This document shows positions 51,390 to 61,461 of a DNA stretch of 64,000 nt, piece after piece (the first letter of the stretch is position 1; the number at the start of each line of letters is the position of its first letter). Source of the stretch: Symbiodinium natans (lineage: Eukaryota > Sar > Dinophyceae > Suessiales > Symbiodiniaceae); contig CAJNDS010001635.1 of the NCBI GenBank assembly GCA_905221605.1, positions 605,001 to 669,000 of the forward strand, in the 5' to 3' direction. Below the pieces are notes generated by a model. It searched no databases. It saw nothing but the letters and a program-made list of their open reading frames with translations, and was not told the origin of the DNA. A program made the translations under genes and the position numbers.

Positions 51390-52493
51390 ATGACCGAGCA
51401 AGATGAACGAGCAGAAGACGCACTGATGCCTCAATCATTTTCTTTCACTGGGGAGGAGAGTCCTGGCAAGAGGGGGGCACCTGTAGATCCGGACGAAGAG
51501 TTAGACCAACTGTTGAGAAAACAGAGAGTACAAGATCTTCAGGAGGTACCAGCTTGGGCAGAGACGCTTATGTCAATGCAGCACAATGTTTCATTGCAAC
51601 TGGCTGGCTTGGGGAAGGGACTTCATGGATTCGAAAATCGCCTTAATCAGCTTGAGTCAGAGAATATGGGTCAGAGGATGAAAGAGATGGAGGGCCAAGT
51701 GCAGGAGCTGGTGCAGGTTGTACGCTCCCTGCGCCAATCTACACCGCAGACCGCTGCACCCTCCGCGGGTGAAGCATTCCGTCAAGAGGATGGGCCCAAG
51801 ATGTCTGCGCATCCGCCGCCGCTGTCTCGACCAGAGCATTCTCATACCATGAGTCCAAAGAAAGGCAGTGCATCTTCTTCACCAACAAACTCAGCAGAAA
51901 CAGATTACTGCCACATAGTGGCAGGCGGGTGGCCGGAAGATACAAGGAGACAAATCTTACAAGATGATACGTGGCATATTTGCAACAAGTTCGGTCCTGC
52001 GATCAAGGTGGAGAGGGTGGTTGTATTTGGTTCGCGAGCCAATGTCAGTCATATATACCTCAGCCAACAGGCTGGGGATGAAGCGCGAGAGATATTCTAT
52101 AGGTTGCAGCAGGAGCACAGTAGACAGTTCCAGTCTAAAGTGGGCGGAGAGCCCATTTGGCTCTCCCCCAGCCGCACTCCTGAACGAAGAGCAAAAAATA
52201 GATGCACGCGCGAAGCCCTCAACCGCCTGCAGCGAGTTCTTCAGCCTGACAAAGTTGAGACACTAGAGGTGGACTGGGCCAGGCAAATCATTTGGTGCAA
52301 GGACAAGAGAGTTGCCACGGGGAAAATGGGGGATATGCGCAGCTCGTCTCAGGACAGGGTTGTCCACACTCAAGTCTCAGCGGGCAAAGATGGCCAAGAA
52401 GCAGGGCACTACTACGTCAACATCACGACCTTAGCAGCCTTGGCGGAGAAGAATGCCTCGGATGTTGAAGTGCTTGTGCAAACATCAAGCTGA
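51390..52493 (+). CDS. LINE ORF1 protein (coiled coil, RRM-like)
   Basis: 367 codons. An acidic, polar head is followed by a probable coiled coil at about residues 65-120 (LAGLGKGLHGFENRLNQLES, MKEMEGQVQELVQVVRSL). A disordered Ser/Pro linker comes next. Then a compact region (DYCHIVAGGWPEDTRRQIL, KVERVVVFGSRANVSHIYL, EAREIFYRLQQEHSRQF) whose beta-alpha pattern resembles the RNA-recognition fold of L1-type ORF1 proteins. It probably coats LINE RNA as a multimer. It ends 40 bp before ORF2. Start chosen at the first ATG, 57 bp after the leader-like sequence. The domain call is pattern-based. Confidence 0.7.
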   Translation: MTEQDERAEDALMPQSFSFTGEESPGKRGAPVDPDEELDQLLRKQRVQDLQEVPAWAETLMSMQHNVSLQLAGLGKGLHGFENRLNQLESENMGQRMKEMEGQVQELVQVVRSLRQSTPQTAAPSAGEAFRQEDGPKMSAHPPPLSRPEHSHTMSPKKGSASSSPTNSAETDYCHIVAGGWPEDTRRQILQDDTWHICNKFGPAIKVERVVVFGSRANVSHIYLSQQAGDEAREIFYRLQQEHSRQFQSKVGGEPIWLSPSRTPERRAKNRCTREALNRLQRVLQPDKVETLEVDWARQIIWCKDKRVATGKMGDMRSSSQDRVVHTQVSAGKDGQEAGHYYVNITTLAALAEKNASDVEVLVQTSS

Positions 52494-52532
52494 AAAGCGG
52501 GAAGAGCCGAAACATTTAATTCGCAAAGTGGA

Positions 52533-55500
52533 ATGGTGCATAAGCTGTATAGATTTGGTACGTGGAATGTTCAAGGTAAGGGAGTCTCCAGGCTTGGAGA
52601 CTGGCTGTCATTATATCCTGATGGATTCGACATGCTGGGTGTACAGGAGGTTGGATGCAACATTCCACCAGCCAACGCAGATGGCTCCTTAGCGACCATT
52701 GAGGCTCCAGAGGCCTCAGAACTTGACGACTATCATATCCTTGGCACCTCGTCCTGTGCTTCGCACTTAGGCAATGTGATCCTTCTTGACAGGCAATCCG
52801 TGAAATTTATTTCTGAGTCCTGGCATGGGAGGAGATTTGCTGCAGTTCGCTTCACCTTGGATTCTGGATGCGAGGTGGTTTTCGTTAACGTGCATTTTCC
52901 GCATAAAGATAGGCCTGATGGTGAATTTGAGCTTGCATGTGCAGAGTTGAACCATATTTTCACGAAGTATTCATCGATTGCAGTTATTGTTGCGGGAGAT
53001 TTCAACTGCGAGTGGAAAGGTGATTGCGATGATAGGGGGGCTGCCCTCCAGATTGAACTTGCATCCCTTGGCGTGTGCTGCAAACAGTCTGAGTGCAGTA
53101 CTTGGCATGGCAGAGTGAGCTCCAGAACATACGACTACTTCATTCTCAATGATAGAATGAAAGCCTTGCTTGTTGATGTTGACTATGGGGACGATACCAA
53201 TGTGGTGAGTGGCTCGCGTATAGAGCTTCCCTCTGATCACGACCTTGTATGTTGTTCTATCCTAATGTATGCGACCTCAAATCCGAAAGAGCTCCGCACG
53301 CAGACCTGGCACAGAAGACCTTGCCGGAAATGGGTGGTTGACGCAGCACATGTCGCCCAGCTTGCTGCGGCTCAGCGAGATGTCTTTGTGCAGCAATACA
53401 GCCCCTCTCAGCAGTGGGAGGCGTTATGTGCTATGTCTCGACAGGTTTCTGTTCCCCGAAGAAGTTGTAAGTATGTGGATCCACCTTTCGTCAAGGACCT
53501 CTGTAAACAACGTAGGAGTTGTGGTGAGGTGCAGGAGCGTAGTCGGCTGACGAAGGAGATACTGACACAAAGACACCTCGCCAGACTTCACTGGTGGAGC
53601 AAGCTTGAGTCTCAAGCTGCGTCGGGAGATTTCGGTGCCATTGACTATGTCCGCAAGAAGCAAAATCCCAGACCTTCCACAAAATCGTTTGTTGCTCGAG
53701 TGGGTGGTGCCCAAGCCGCTGCGACGGAGGTCAAAGATCACTTTTCGCAGGTGTTCTCACAACCGAGTGAGAACGAAGAAGATGAAGCAGTCAAGAGGTG
53801 TTTGCGTACTCTGCGTGAATTGTGCTCTCCCACTAATTGCGTGCCTTTCACACAGGATGAGATTCGGTCTGCGGTGCATGCCCTCAAACTAAACAAGACT
53901 GCCGGGCCCACTGGCATGAGCAATGAATTTCTCAGAAGCCTCATCCAAACTGACGAGGGTATTGATATTCTGCAACACTTCCTGACGGCACTTTTTCATC
54001 ATGGTTCTGATGACATGCAGAATTTCAAGCAATGCATGGTGGCTCTCGTGCCCAAACTCCAACAAGTTTGTGGTCCTAGTGATCTCCGACCTATTTGCAT
54101 GCTAGAAACCATGCACAAGTTGTTCTGCAAACTGCTTGTCTCCAGACTTTTGGATGTTTGGCCCCCGCCGAAACACCAGTACGGTGGGCTACCTGGTGGC
54201 CAAGTGCTCCATGCGCTTCTGGGTGTCCACTCGTTCCTGGAGCGTGAGTCCCTGCAGGGTGCCCCATGCATCTACGTCAGCCTGGACATTAAAAAAGCTT
54301 TTGACAGCGTGCGATATCAGCATCTTCTTCAGCACATCATAGATGTGACCCCGGCAAGTCACGCTCCTGAAGCGCTGAGACTTTGTCACATGCTGCTGCA
54401 TCCCACTTTAAACTTTGAGTTTGAGGGACGCAGTTGGCAGCTGGAGGCAAACATAGGAGTCCAACAAGGGGGGAGTCACTCCTCTACGGTTTTCTCGCAC
54501 TACTTCGATGCAGTTATTTCAGGTATATTCCAGGACCGTAGCACAAGCAACTTACATGGAGTGCCAGGTTGGTTATTTGTTGATGACTGTCTGGTTATAT
54601 ATGGTGGCTGGGAACAGGCGCATGATGCTTTCTCTTTTCTCTGTCAGCAACTGTCAGCTGCGGGCCTTCATCTCAATTTAGACAAGACAGTTGTGTTTTC
54701 GACTCCTTCGCTCTTGGCAGAAGGAGGTCACTCCGTCCCTGAGGACTCTCCGCTACGGCAGTGCAAGTGGGCTAGCGAGGCCAAATATCTACGAAAGACT
54801 GTGTCGCACTTTGACGCCCTGAGCCCTCAAGCAGAAGACTTGAACGATGCCCTGGTGGGTTTCTGCAGGCGTGCTGTCTTTCAAGGGTTAGAACAACTTG
54901 CTTCGATCACTCGCAAGCTCAATTGGAATCAAAGCATTGCGTGCCTCAACATTTTGCACAAGTATATCCATGCAAAGTGGTTATGGATTTCGCCTCTCCT
55001 TTCACCCAAACAGAAGCATATTGACAGTATATCGAAGCTTCAGAACGACGCTGCTATAGCTGTCCTCAAACTGTACATTCCGGCCTGGCTGGACTCCAAT
55101 TCGGCCCTGCCTCTCAATCTCTTGCGTCGACGCACGGCGGCTCTCTTGCATCATCTTGATGGTAGGGCTGCAGTGACTCAAGCTTGGATACAGCGAAAGT
55201 GGAACTATGTGGGTCATGTGCTAAGAATGCGAGAGGACTCCATGCCGTCCATTGCGTTGCAGCAAGGAGTGCTTGGTAGGTGGCGTCAGGTAAGACCTGG
55301 GCCCAGAAACATGCTCTTCCAGTGGATACATCATGTTGTGCGTGCTACAGGACTGTGTGCCTCGTCTGAAGGTCCAAGTTGGTCTGAACTACGAGACCTC
55401 GCATCAAATAGGGAGCTTTGGTCCAATCATGGGTCAAGAATAGTTGAGCTCTACTGGTTGCCCCCGCACTATGCGAAGCCTACTACTGATTGGCTGAGAT

Positions 55501-55853
55501 GGCAGCATGCTGTAACTCATGAGTGCCACTGGGGGTTGAGTCTCTTCGTGCTGCTGCGTTCGGATTCTTGGGCTGTGGTGTGGCTGGATGTCACGGACGG
55601 CTGGCAAAGTCTGACATTTGCACAGCATGAGGACCTTTACTCCGTTTTGCACTTCGTCATTTGTCATCTCAGATATGTGGACACCTGGCTGTCTTTCCAA
55701 GTTCTCTTCGCGCATACTGCTTTTGAGATCTTTGAGCATACCCTCTATGATGTCACTGTCAAGCTATACAAAGCATTCCAGAGAGTAGTGTCTTATCAAG
55801 TTGTGCCTGAAGCTTGGTGCCGCGAAGTGGCGACTCTCGCCCTGCAGTCATAG
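52533..55853 (+). CDS. LINE ORF2: EEP endonuclease and reverse transcriptase
   Basis: 1,106 codons. The N-terminal EEP (APE-like) endonuclease nicks target DNA: GTWNVQGKG (about 9-17), VQEVGCN with the catalytic Glu (about 37-43), FVNVHFPHKD, VAGDFNCEW (about 153-161), YDYFIL and LPSDHDLVC with the catalytic His. The reverse transcriptase spans about residues 440-730: NKTAGPTGMSNEFLRSL, DLRPICMLETMHKLFCKLL, YVSLDIKKAFDSV (motif A), VQQGGSHSSTVFSHYFDAV (motif B), GWLFVDDCLVIYGG (catalytic FVDD), LHLNLDKTVVF. The tail (RKWNYVGHVLRMREDSMPS) is of the kind found after the RT in several LINE clades. No RNase H or CCHC knuckle was seen. All catalytic residues appear present and no stop interrupts it, so it may be active. 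Confidence 0.92.
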   Translation: MVHKLYRFGTWNVQGKGVSRLGDWLSLYPDGFDMLGVQEVGCNIPPANADGSLATIEAPEASELDDYHILGTSSCASHLGNVILLDRQSVKFISESWHGRRFAAVRFTLDSGCEVVFVNVHFPHKDRPDGEFELACAELNHIFTKYSSIAVIVAGDFNCEWKGDCDDRGAALQIELASLGVCCKQSECSTWHGRVSSRTYDYFILNDRMKALLVDVDYGDDTNVVSGSRIELPSDHDLVCCSILMYATSNPKELRTQTWHRRPCRKWVVDAAHVAQLAAAQRDVFVQQYSPSQQWEALCAMSRQVSVPRRSCKYVDPPFVKDLCKQRRSCGEVQERSRLTKEILTQRHLARLHWWSKLESQAASGDFGAIDYVRKKQNPRPSTKSFVARVGGAQAAATEVKDHFSQVFSQPSENEEDEAVKRCLRTLRELCSPTNCVPFTQDEIRSAVHALKLNKTAGPTGMSNEFLRSLIQTDEGIDILQHFLTALFHHGSDDMQNFKQCMVALVPKLQQVCGPSDLRPICMLETMHKLFCKLLVSRLLDVWPPPKHQYGGLPGGQVLHALLGVHSFLERESLQGAPCIYVSLDIKKAFDSVRYQHLLQHIIDVTPASHAPEALRLCHMLLHPTLNFEFEGRSWQLEANIGVQQGGSHSSTVFSHYFDAVISGIFQDRSTSNLHGVPGWLFVDDCLVIYGGWEQAHDAFSFLCQQLSAAGLHLNLDKTVVFSTPSLLAEGGHSVPEDSPLRQCKWASEAKYLRKTVSHFDALSPQAEDLNDALVGFCRRAVFQGLEQLASITRKLNWNQSIACLNILHKYIHAKWLWISPLLSPKQKHIDSISKLQNDAAIAVLKLYIPAWLDSNSALPLNLLRRRTAALLHHLDGRAAVTQAWIQRKWNYVGHVLRMREDSMPSIALQQGVLGRWRQVRPGPRNMLFQWIHHVVRATGLCASSEGPSWSELRDLASNRELWSNHGSRIVELYWLPPHYAKPTTDWLRWQHAVTHECHWGLSLFVLLRSDSWAVVWLDVTDGWQSLTFAQHEDLYSVLHFVICHLRYVDTWLSFQVLFAHTAFEIFEHTLYDVTVKLYKAFQRVVSYQVVPEAWCREVATLALQS

Positions 55854-55913
55854 GCACTGTGGTGTGGGGGCGGGCTGGGCAGAAAGGGCAGCAGTCGAGT
55901 CCCTTGTGAAAAA

Positions 55914-55930
55914 GGGTTTAGGGTTTAGGG
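55914..55930 (+). repeat. Telomere-like tract at the LINE 3' border
   Basis: Two and a half TTTAGGG units directly after the A-rich LINE end. Confidence 0.9.
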
Positions 55931-55951
55931 CCTTGCTTGTTGAGGGAGAAG

Positions 55952-56016
55952 GTTGCTGATGCTCAGGTGGAGGCCATGCTCCGCTCGCTGAGGCCAGGCA
56001 CTGTTCCTGCCAGAGA
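55952..56016 (+). CDS. Candidate exon next to a foldback
   Basis: After GGAGAAG the frame reads VADAQVEAMLRSLRPG then TVPARD and meets the foldback at 56017. Composition is exon-like; no family is recognised. Confidence 0.25.
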
Positions 56017-56160
56017 CTCCGAAACCCCTTTTATTACGGAATCTCCCTTAAATTAGAATAGGAACCCTAAGGCATATTCCTTAATTAAGGAATATCCCTG
56101 AAATAGAATAGGAACCCTAAGGTGATTTAAGGCATATTCCTTAATTAAGGGGTTTGGGAG
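56017..56160. mobile_element. Foldback element, 144 bp
   Basis: The ends CTCCGAAACCCCTTTTATTA and TTAATTAAGGGGTTTGGGAG are inverted over ~26 bp. Inside, AGAATAGGAACCCTAAGG and GCATATTCCTTAATTAAGG each occur twice. Confidence 0.75.
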
Positions 56161-56164
56161 TCTT

Positions 56165-56805
56165 TGGGCTGCTAGGCTTTGGGAGTTGCTTGTCTTGTAG
56201 GGTTCTTGAGGGCCGCTGTTTGCTTTCTAAAGACATTGCTCCCAACAAAAGCCTGTGGAGCCAAGAAAAGAGCCCCAACCCAGGGCCAGACATTGGGAAA
56301 AAATGTGAACAGGGAAACGAAATGAGAAGGAATTCACTACTTAAGTAATAAGTGCTTTCCTGGCTTATGTCTGCGACTGGAAGGGAGGAGGGAGAAGAGG
56401 AAGAGAGGAGACGATAAGAACAGGAGAGAAGGACTCCCAGCCCACCCCCACCCTCATGCACCCTCCCATCTTTGTTCCGGGGATCTGTTGTTTATTGTTT
56501 TTGTGCCGGGTGGGAGGGCGCTCAATCAGAAACAAGGATTAGGAGTAGGAGTCCGGCACTTCGGAGAGCAGGGAAGGTGCCTGATCGGCCGCTGTTACTA
56601 TAAGGAGGAACCTCCCAAACTAAACCCTGCAGAGAAGTCTGCGGCTTTGGGGATTCCAGGCATCCCGAAGCTGCTACGGCGGTGGCCGCCACGTCCCTGG
56701 AGCACGCGCGGCTCGACCATTTTTCACGCTCTGGGTGAGTTTAAGCCGCATGGTTGTGCAGCTGTTAGAGTCAGCCAGTTAGTGCTATGTATCAATACTA
56801 ACTGA
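56165..56805. other. Unassigned; possible exon near 56636-56735
   Basis: The stretch reads DSRHPEAATAVAATSLEHAR in one frame. Another frame runs to CTGG/GTGAGT, a strong donor. The two frames conflict, so only a weak exon call is possible. Confidence 0.25.
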
Positions 56806-56814
56806 ACAAATGCA

Positions 56815-56938
56815 CAAAAGTATGTGTATATATATATAATATGTATAAATACATATGAATAGAACCATATGATCAGCCATATATATATATATATATATTA
56901 TACCCATGTGTGTATACATATGTACATGCATACATACA

Positions 56939-56970
<32 letters not shown>

Positions 56971-57035
56971 CACAGACACACACACATATATATATATATA
57001 TATACTTATTTATTTATTTATATGTATATATTACT
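56815..57035. repeat. (TA)n, (ACAT)n and related microsatellites
   Basis: TATATA runs, about ten CATA units at 56929-56968, then ACACAC/TATATA and TTATTTAT. Confidence 0.95.
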
Positions 57036-57039
57036 GTAT

Positions 57040-57535
57040 ATTATTGTATATCGTTGTTCACGCTCCACACCGTTTCTTGTTGTCATGGACCGGGTCAGGT
57101 TTTCCGGGTATGCCAGCTACCTGCGACTAACATCCAGCAACGTCAACTGTCAACACTCGCAGTGGTCAACGTGCATGTTCCGCTGTGGGCGGTGGCCAGC
57201 CAGGTTAGACCACAGCTGGCGAGACTTCGATGCAATGAGAGGGAGGGGAGATATTCAAGAGCGATGTTTGTTGGTTCGATATCTGTGGGAGCCTCTGTGG
57301 GATTCAGGATTAGGTGGTGGATGAGCCCCCCACCCCAACAAGTCCGTGTTGGTGATGTTGCCACAAGTGAGAGGGAGAGAGAGAGAGAGAGAGACAGAGA
57401 GAGAACAGCTTGTTGTTCCTCGCATGAAGCCCGAACCGTGGCTTAAAGAGGTGAATCATCTGGGGAGTGTTCCACATGAGCATGAACCCCTCCAAATCCG
57501 AGGATGCGTTTTTTGTGCGGATTGCGAGCAATGTG
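57040..57535. other. Coding-like, unassigned; short GA tract
   Basis: A plus frame has LSTLAVVNVHVPLWAVA (about 57145-57195). GA tract at 57368-57403. At about 57483-57647 a 55-codon plus frame (MNPSKSEDAFFVRIASNVF) overlaps another with GCVFCADCEQC. None is recognised. Confidence 0.25.
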
Positions 57536-57536
57536 T

Positions 57537-58148
57537 TTACATGGTACGTACTTGTTCCAGCTGAGCACCCCACATTGGTGACGTCAGGGATGTCCTGGTT
57601 CTTGCACCGTCCACATCATAACGGGACACAAGCAAGCATACTGTAAGTAGCAACACCAAAAGCCCTTCAATGGTGGTCCTTTGAAGATAGGTCCAAAGGT
57701 AAGGTGAAAAGGACCAAGATCTGAGAGTCAGGGTCTCAAGGTGTGATGGGTGAACACAAGGAAGCGTGCCAAGGAACACTACGAACCAGACAGCCGCTTT
57801 CTGCTTGTCACCTTCATGAGCCTTCATGTTGCTGTAATCATTTCAAGAGCGGTGAGAGCGTTTTTCCTGCCAACATAACATTATAAGTACGAAGTGAAGA
57901 TAATAAGCGCGCGAGTAAACTTGCCTTATTATTCAGTTCGTCATTATATTATTATTCTGGCGGCCAAGACAGGCGGTTGGGGTCCCGAGGGCGGGTTCTT
58001 GGACGTCTTTTACCTTGGGATTCATCTCTAGCTCTGTGACTCCGTAACCGCTAGAAAGAACTGGGTGATTGTCACCTGTTGCGGTTGTAATGTCAAGAGC
58101 GGTGAGAGCGGTTTCTCCTGCCAACATAATTACATTATAAGTACGCAC
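57537..58148 (-). CDS. Coding-like minus-strand region, unknown, with internal duplication
   Basis: Frame 58148-57933 reads MRTYNVIMLAGETALTALDI then TTATGDNHPVLSSGYGVTEL (71 aa). Frame 57827-57537 (96 aa) has a hydrophobic run (IEGLLVLLLTVCLLVS) that could span a membrane. A ~60 bp direct repeat (58085-58145 and 57833-57891) encodes LAGETALTALD and, with a one-base shift, LAGKNALTALE. So the upstream part was duplicated just before the second frame. No family is recognised. Confidence 0.3.
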
Positions 58149-58299
58149 ACATATGCATTTGTTCTTTTTAGTTATTCATGTTTATTACTTTCTGGTTTAT
58201 GCATTCAAGAAAGACAGAGAACGGGATGTAGAAATACATCGAACGAGTGACCACACCCTCCCAGCAGATGACATAGACAACTCCCATGCTACATATCTG

Positions 58300-58375
58300 C
58301 CCTGAACCCTAAGCCCTATACACCTTAACCCTGTTGGCGACAGCGCCGAGTAAGCCTTAAACCCTAAACTCGAAA
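58300..58375 (-). repeat. Degenerate telomere-like tract with GACAGCGCCGAGTAA
   Basis: CCCTAAGCC and CCTTAAACCCTAAAC units. GACAGCGCCGAGTAA followed by such units also occurs near 42203. Confidence 0.6.
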
Positions 58376-58569
58376 TTTGAGAGTGAGCGAGGAAACCCTC
58401 AAACGAAAAGGCAACTGACTGCAAAAACCCCCGCCCTAAAGAACATGTTTGTTCAGCTCAGGTGTATCTAAACGGCTGAGAGGACGACAGGACGGCCCAT
58501 GAACAAAGCCAAGTACAAATACAGCACATGAAACAAAGCCAAACACAAATACAGCAAAACCCGCCACTC

Positions 58570-58641
58570 TCAACCCCAGGCTTTGTCCTCGAGCTGGTGG
58601 GCTTGATCGAGCGTCTGCTGGACGGCCTTGAGGGTGAACTC
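58570..58641 (-). CDS. Candidate terminal exon
   Basis: On minus, after GTAAG, the frame reads EFTLKAVQQTLDQAHQLE then DKAWG and a stop. It is helical in composition; no family is recognised. Confidence 0.25.
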   Translation of the reverse strand, partial: EFTLKAVQQTLDQAHQLEDKAWG

Positions 58642-58649
58642 CTTACTTG

Positions 58650-59000
58650 CGCTGAGCCTCGGAGATGTTAGGCCGTTTGCGCTAAACCCTCATTCCCCCG
58701 AGCCCCCTTGCGTGAAAGGCAAGAAAGGAAATGGTCTCACAATGGTGGATACCAAAGTCTGCCACAGAAGATGCAGTCGTCAGATCTGAGGCCCTGCATG
58801 AGAGGTTGAGCAGGCAATCTTGGCATGACTCGTATGGAGCTGGCTGGCATGCCCATACAGAACAGGGCACAAATTTTCAGAGAAGGTGATTCCACAGTCC
58901 ACACTTCCAGGTAGGCAACCCCTGAGTCCCCCTCACCACAAAGACAACAACTATAAACCTGCAAGCCGCCCCCTACCCAGAAGAAAGGAACGAATGCAAT
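58650..59000. other. No recognisable gene
   Basis: Short overlapping frames on both strands without motif. Confidence 0.4.
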
Positions 59001-59009
59001 ACATAGAAA

Positions 59010-59300
59010 TAGCAAGTAGTAATAACAACGACAAAAATGTGATCATTGATCATGCTCATATTAGTGACACGGGTAATCCAAAAAAGTAGCAGCGTTATCA
59101 GTAACATGAATAGAAGTAGTCATTAAGAATTGCAGTGCTGGTAAGAAGGATAGTAAGACTAGTGAGAAGGGGAACAATGAGAATGAGAATAGTCCTAGTG
59201 GTGTAAGAAATAGCAACTAGTATAGTGACCATGTTCCCAATCGTGCTAGCAGTGATAATGGTGATACTGGTGACAGCAGTGATCATTGATAGCAGTGAGA
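59010..59300. repeat. Degenerate triplet-like region
   Basis: AATAGCAAGTAGTAATAACA and GATAATGGTGATACTGGTGA stretches, then (CA)n at 59306-59322. Confidence 0.5.
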
Positions 59301-59304
59301 GAGA

Positions 59305-59855
59305 CACACACACACACACACAGCCGCAGCCGCTCCCACCCCCCAATGCTAAAGCACCCCCAAAATCTGCAAGCAACCCAACCCCCCCCCCCCATTCCCC
59401 CAAAACCTATCCAAACCCTAAACCTACATCGTCACTTGCCCGTGAACTGCCTTTCCGCCAGCTCAGCGGGGGACAAGCAAAAACCTTAACCCTCACACCG
59501 CGGCCTGAAAGTCAGGAGAACCTCCGGGACCGTCTCGAGGCCTCTCTTCCACAACTGTTGGAGGCAAAGCTTCAAGTGCAGGCACGGCTACTGAGTTCCC
59601 GAGCTTTAGGGGGTTTTGGGCAACCCAAAAGGGGGGTAGGATTTCGTGGAGGAGGGACCTCATCATACACCCCCCCAAAAGCTACAACCCTTGCAAAGGC
59701 CCCCCAAAATGGTTCCTTCTTTCTTCTTTTTCCTTGGACTGAGTGGCTTTTGGCTTGGAAATCAGGATCCTTCCCAGTCCCCAGGAATTTTGTCCTTTGC
59801 GACAGGATGCTGCTGCACGTGGGCAGCCTCAGGTCCACCGAAGAGTTGGCTCCAT
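59305..59855. other. Unassigned open frame
   Basis: A plus frame contains QENLRDRLEASLPQLLEA then KLQVQARLLSSRA (about 59515-59605), an exon-like helical piece within a 215-codon frame that also reads microsatellite and poly-C DNA. Confidence 0.3.
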
Positions 59856-59857
59856 CT

Positions 59858-59931
59858 GGGGGTTTACCCTAATACAAACCCCCAAATAGTAAGATCCCCT
59901 TATAAGAGGACCCCGATAATGTAAAACCCCC
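59858..59931. mobile_element. Foldback element, family 4, copy b
   Basis: GGGGGTTTACCCTAATAC and TAATGTAAAACCCCC are inverted. Core ACCCCCAAATAGTAAGATCC and CTTATAAGAGGACCCCGAT. Confidence 0.6.
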
Positions 59932-59934
59932 ATC

Positions 59935-61130
59935 GCGCTGTAAGCACGAGCTCCTTAGCCAGAGTTCGAAGCTGCATGAAGGGTGCATGAAGGGATTGGC
60001 TTGCATGTTGCTCGAGAGCCCTTTTCTATCCACCAAGAAGGTAGGCCCACGTCGCTATGCAACCCCTTAAGCCCAGGGCCCACTTGTTGCGACCTAAACT
60101 CGTGATTCTGTCGGAGCCCTGCCAGGATGTCGTGGCCTGCACCGATGCCCTGACTGAAGCACAGGGCGGCCAGGCATCAGGGATTGCGAAACGCCGGTTC
60201 CAGTCACAAGGGTTCTGGCACAAAAAAAAACATCTCCACTGAGAAGACCAGGCTTGAGCAGTTCTTTCGGGAATTTAAGTCCGGGTGCTCAGCACTGAAG
60301 AGTTTAGGTTGAAATTTGTGCCGCCGCTAGGTTTGGGGCTCCCTGCACTTTTATCGGTGCCAATTGGAGTGGTACATATTTATGAAGGCGTGGACCTGCG
60401 CCAAGCTAGGGGCTATGGCGATGAATCATGAGTGGTCGCAAATCACGAGTCCCGACACTTGACCTGAAGCAGGTTGCTGCCTGGAAGCTGCTCACGGTGA
60501 CGCGCTCAACACTCTGTATTCGCTACCGCTGGCATTCGTTACGGCTGGCTTAAACGTTTGAGCTGTGGTTCTTAGGCTCCGGGCTTGAGAAATCCGAGGG
60601 CTCCTGGTGCATGCACACCACTTCAGTGACCCATTGCCCATTTCAGTCAGACGAGGCGAACGCCATTGATCTGAGCAGCATCGTGCCGACCAAATTTGCC
60701 GAGGACCGAGCGGCACAAAGTAATTCCTTGTTCTAAATACCGCGAACCTCCGAGTAGCCGCAGAAAGTAGGCTTTCGGGCTAGCTAGCTGCCAGCCGCAC
60801 GTTCTTTTTGTCAGTTCAGCAACACTTCTTGGTGAAGTTTCAGCGTTGCGCCGCGCAACGTTGTCACAGAGAGTCCAGGATGGTTGTGACGGTTGTGATT
60901 GGGTTGTGGGGAATACGGTAATGTCACTACTACAAATGGCCCGACGGCCAGACTTGGTGCCTGTTCAGATGAAGCAGAAGTTTCTTGCTCAATTTGCTAA
61001 GTGGGTGAGATGCAACAGGGGCCGCCTGCTACTCGTACCGATAATTGCTTCAATCCCAAGATGGAATACAATGACATGGGAACCGAGCAAAACGCGTGAA
61101 CTTTCAAGCGAACGCACCGTAAAGCCTAAT
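59935..61130. other. No recognisable gene
   Basis: Frames of 60-95 codons (60057-60242, 60846-61133 plus) have no motif. Confidence 0.4.
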
Positions 61131-61132
61131 TA

Positions 61133-61197
61133 AACCCTAAACAGGCACAAACCCTAAACCCCAAACCCCAAACCCTAAACCCCAAACCCTACCAGAA
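61133..61197 (-). repeat. Telomere-like tract (CCCTAAA on +)
   Basis: AAACCCTAAACCCCAAACCC units. Confidence 0.85.
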
Positions 61198-61230
61198 ACC
61201 CTACCCATCAAAGCCTAAACTCTCTCGCAG

Positions 61231-61338
61231 CAAGACCCTGAGGAGATGCTTCCGCACCCAGCAGCCTTTGGGACGCCTCCACCCCTTCCCGCAGACCGGG
61301 CCGCAGACTTCCCTCCAGCCACCGGTCTGCATTGCAAC
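61231..61338 (+). CDS. Candidate exon before a foldback
   Basis: After CTCTCGCAG the frame reads QDPEEMLPHPAAFGTPPP then LPADRAADFPPATGLHCN, and runs into the foldback at 61342. Pro-rich; no family is recognised. Confidence 0.3.
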
Positions 61339-61341
61339 CTA

Positions 61342-61459
61342 CTTGCTGTTGGGTAGTAGGGAATGGGGGGAATGAGGTATATATAGGGCCCTATATATTC
61401 CCTTAAAGGGTATATATATATATATAGGGCCACTCATTACCCTTCTAACCAACAGTAAG
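61342..61459. mobile_element. Foldback element, family 3, copy a
   Basis: Ends CTTGCTGTTGGGTAGTAGGG and CCCTTCTAACCAACAGTAAG are inverted. TATATAGGGCCC and a (TA)n core lie between. CCTA flanks both sides (short possible duplication). Confidence 0.75.
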
Positions 61460-61461
61460 CC

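Larger units (their letters stand above)
51317..55930 (+). mobile_element. Apparently intact LINE (ORF1 + EN-RT ORF2) inside TTTAGGG repeats
   Basis: About 4.6 kb with two long uninterrupted frames 37 bp apart, an endonuclease of the EEP type and a LINE reverse transcriptase. The 3' end is TTGTGAAAAA followed at once by GGGTTTAGGGTTTAGGG (55914-55930); the 5' end follows TTTAGGG repeats in the same orientation. It was therefore inserted into a telomere-like tract, or it carries such repeats as its tail. Intact frames suggest a recent insertion. Confidence 0.85.
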
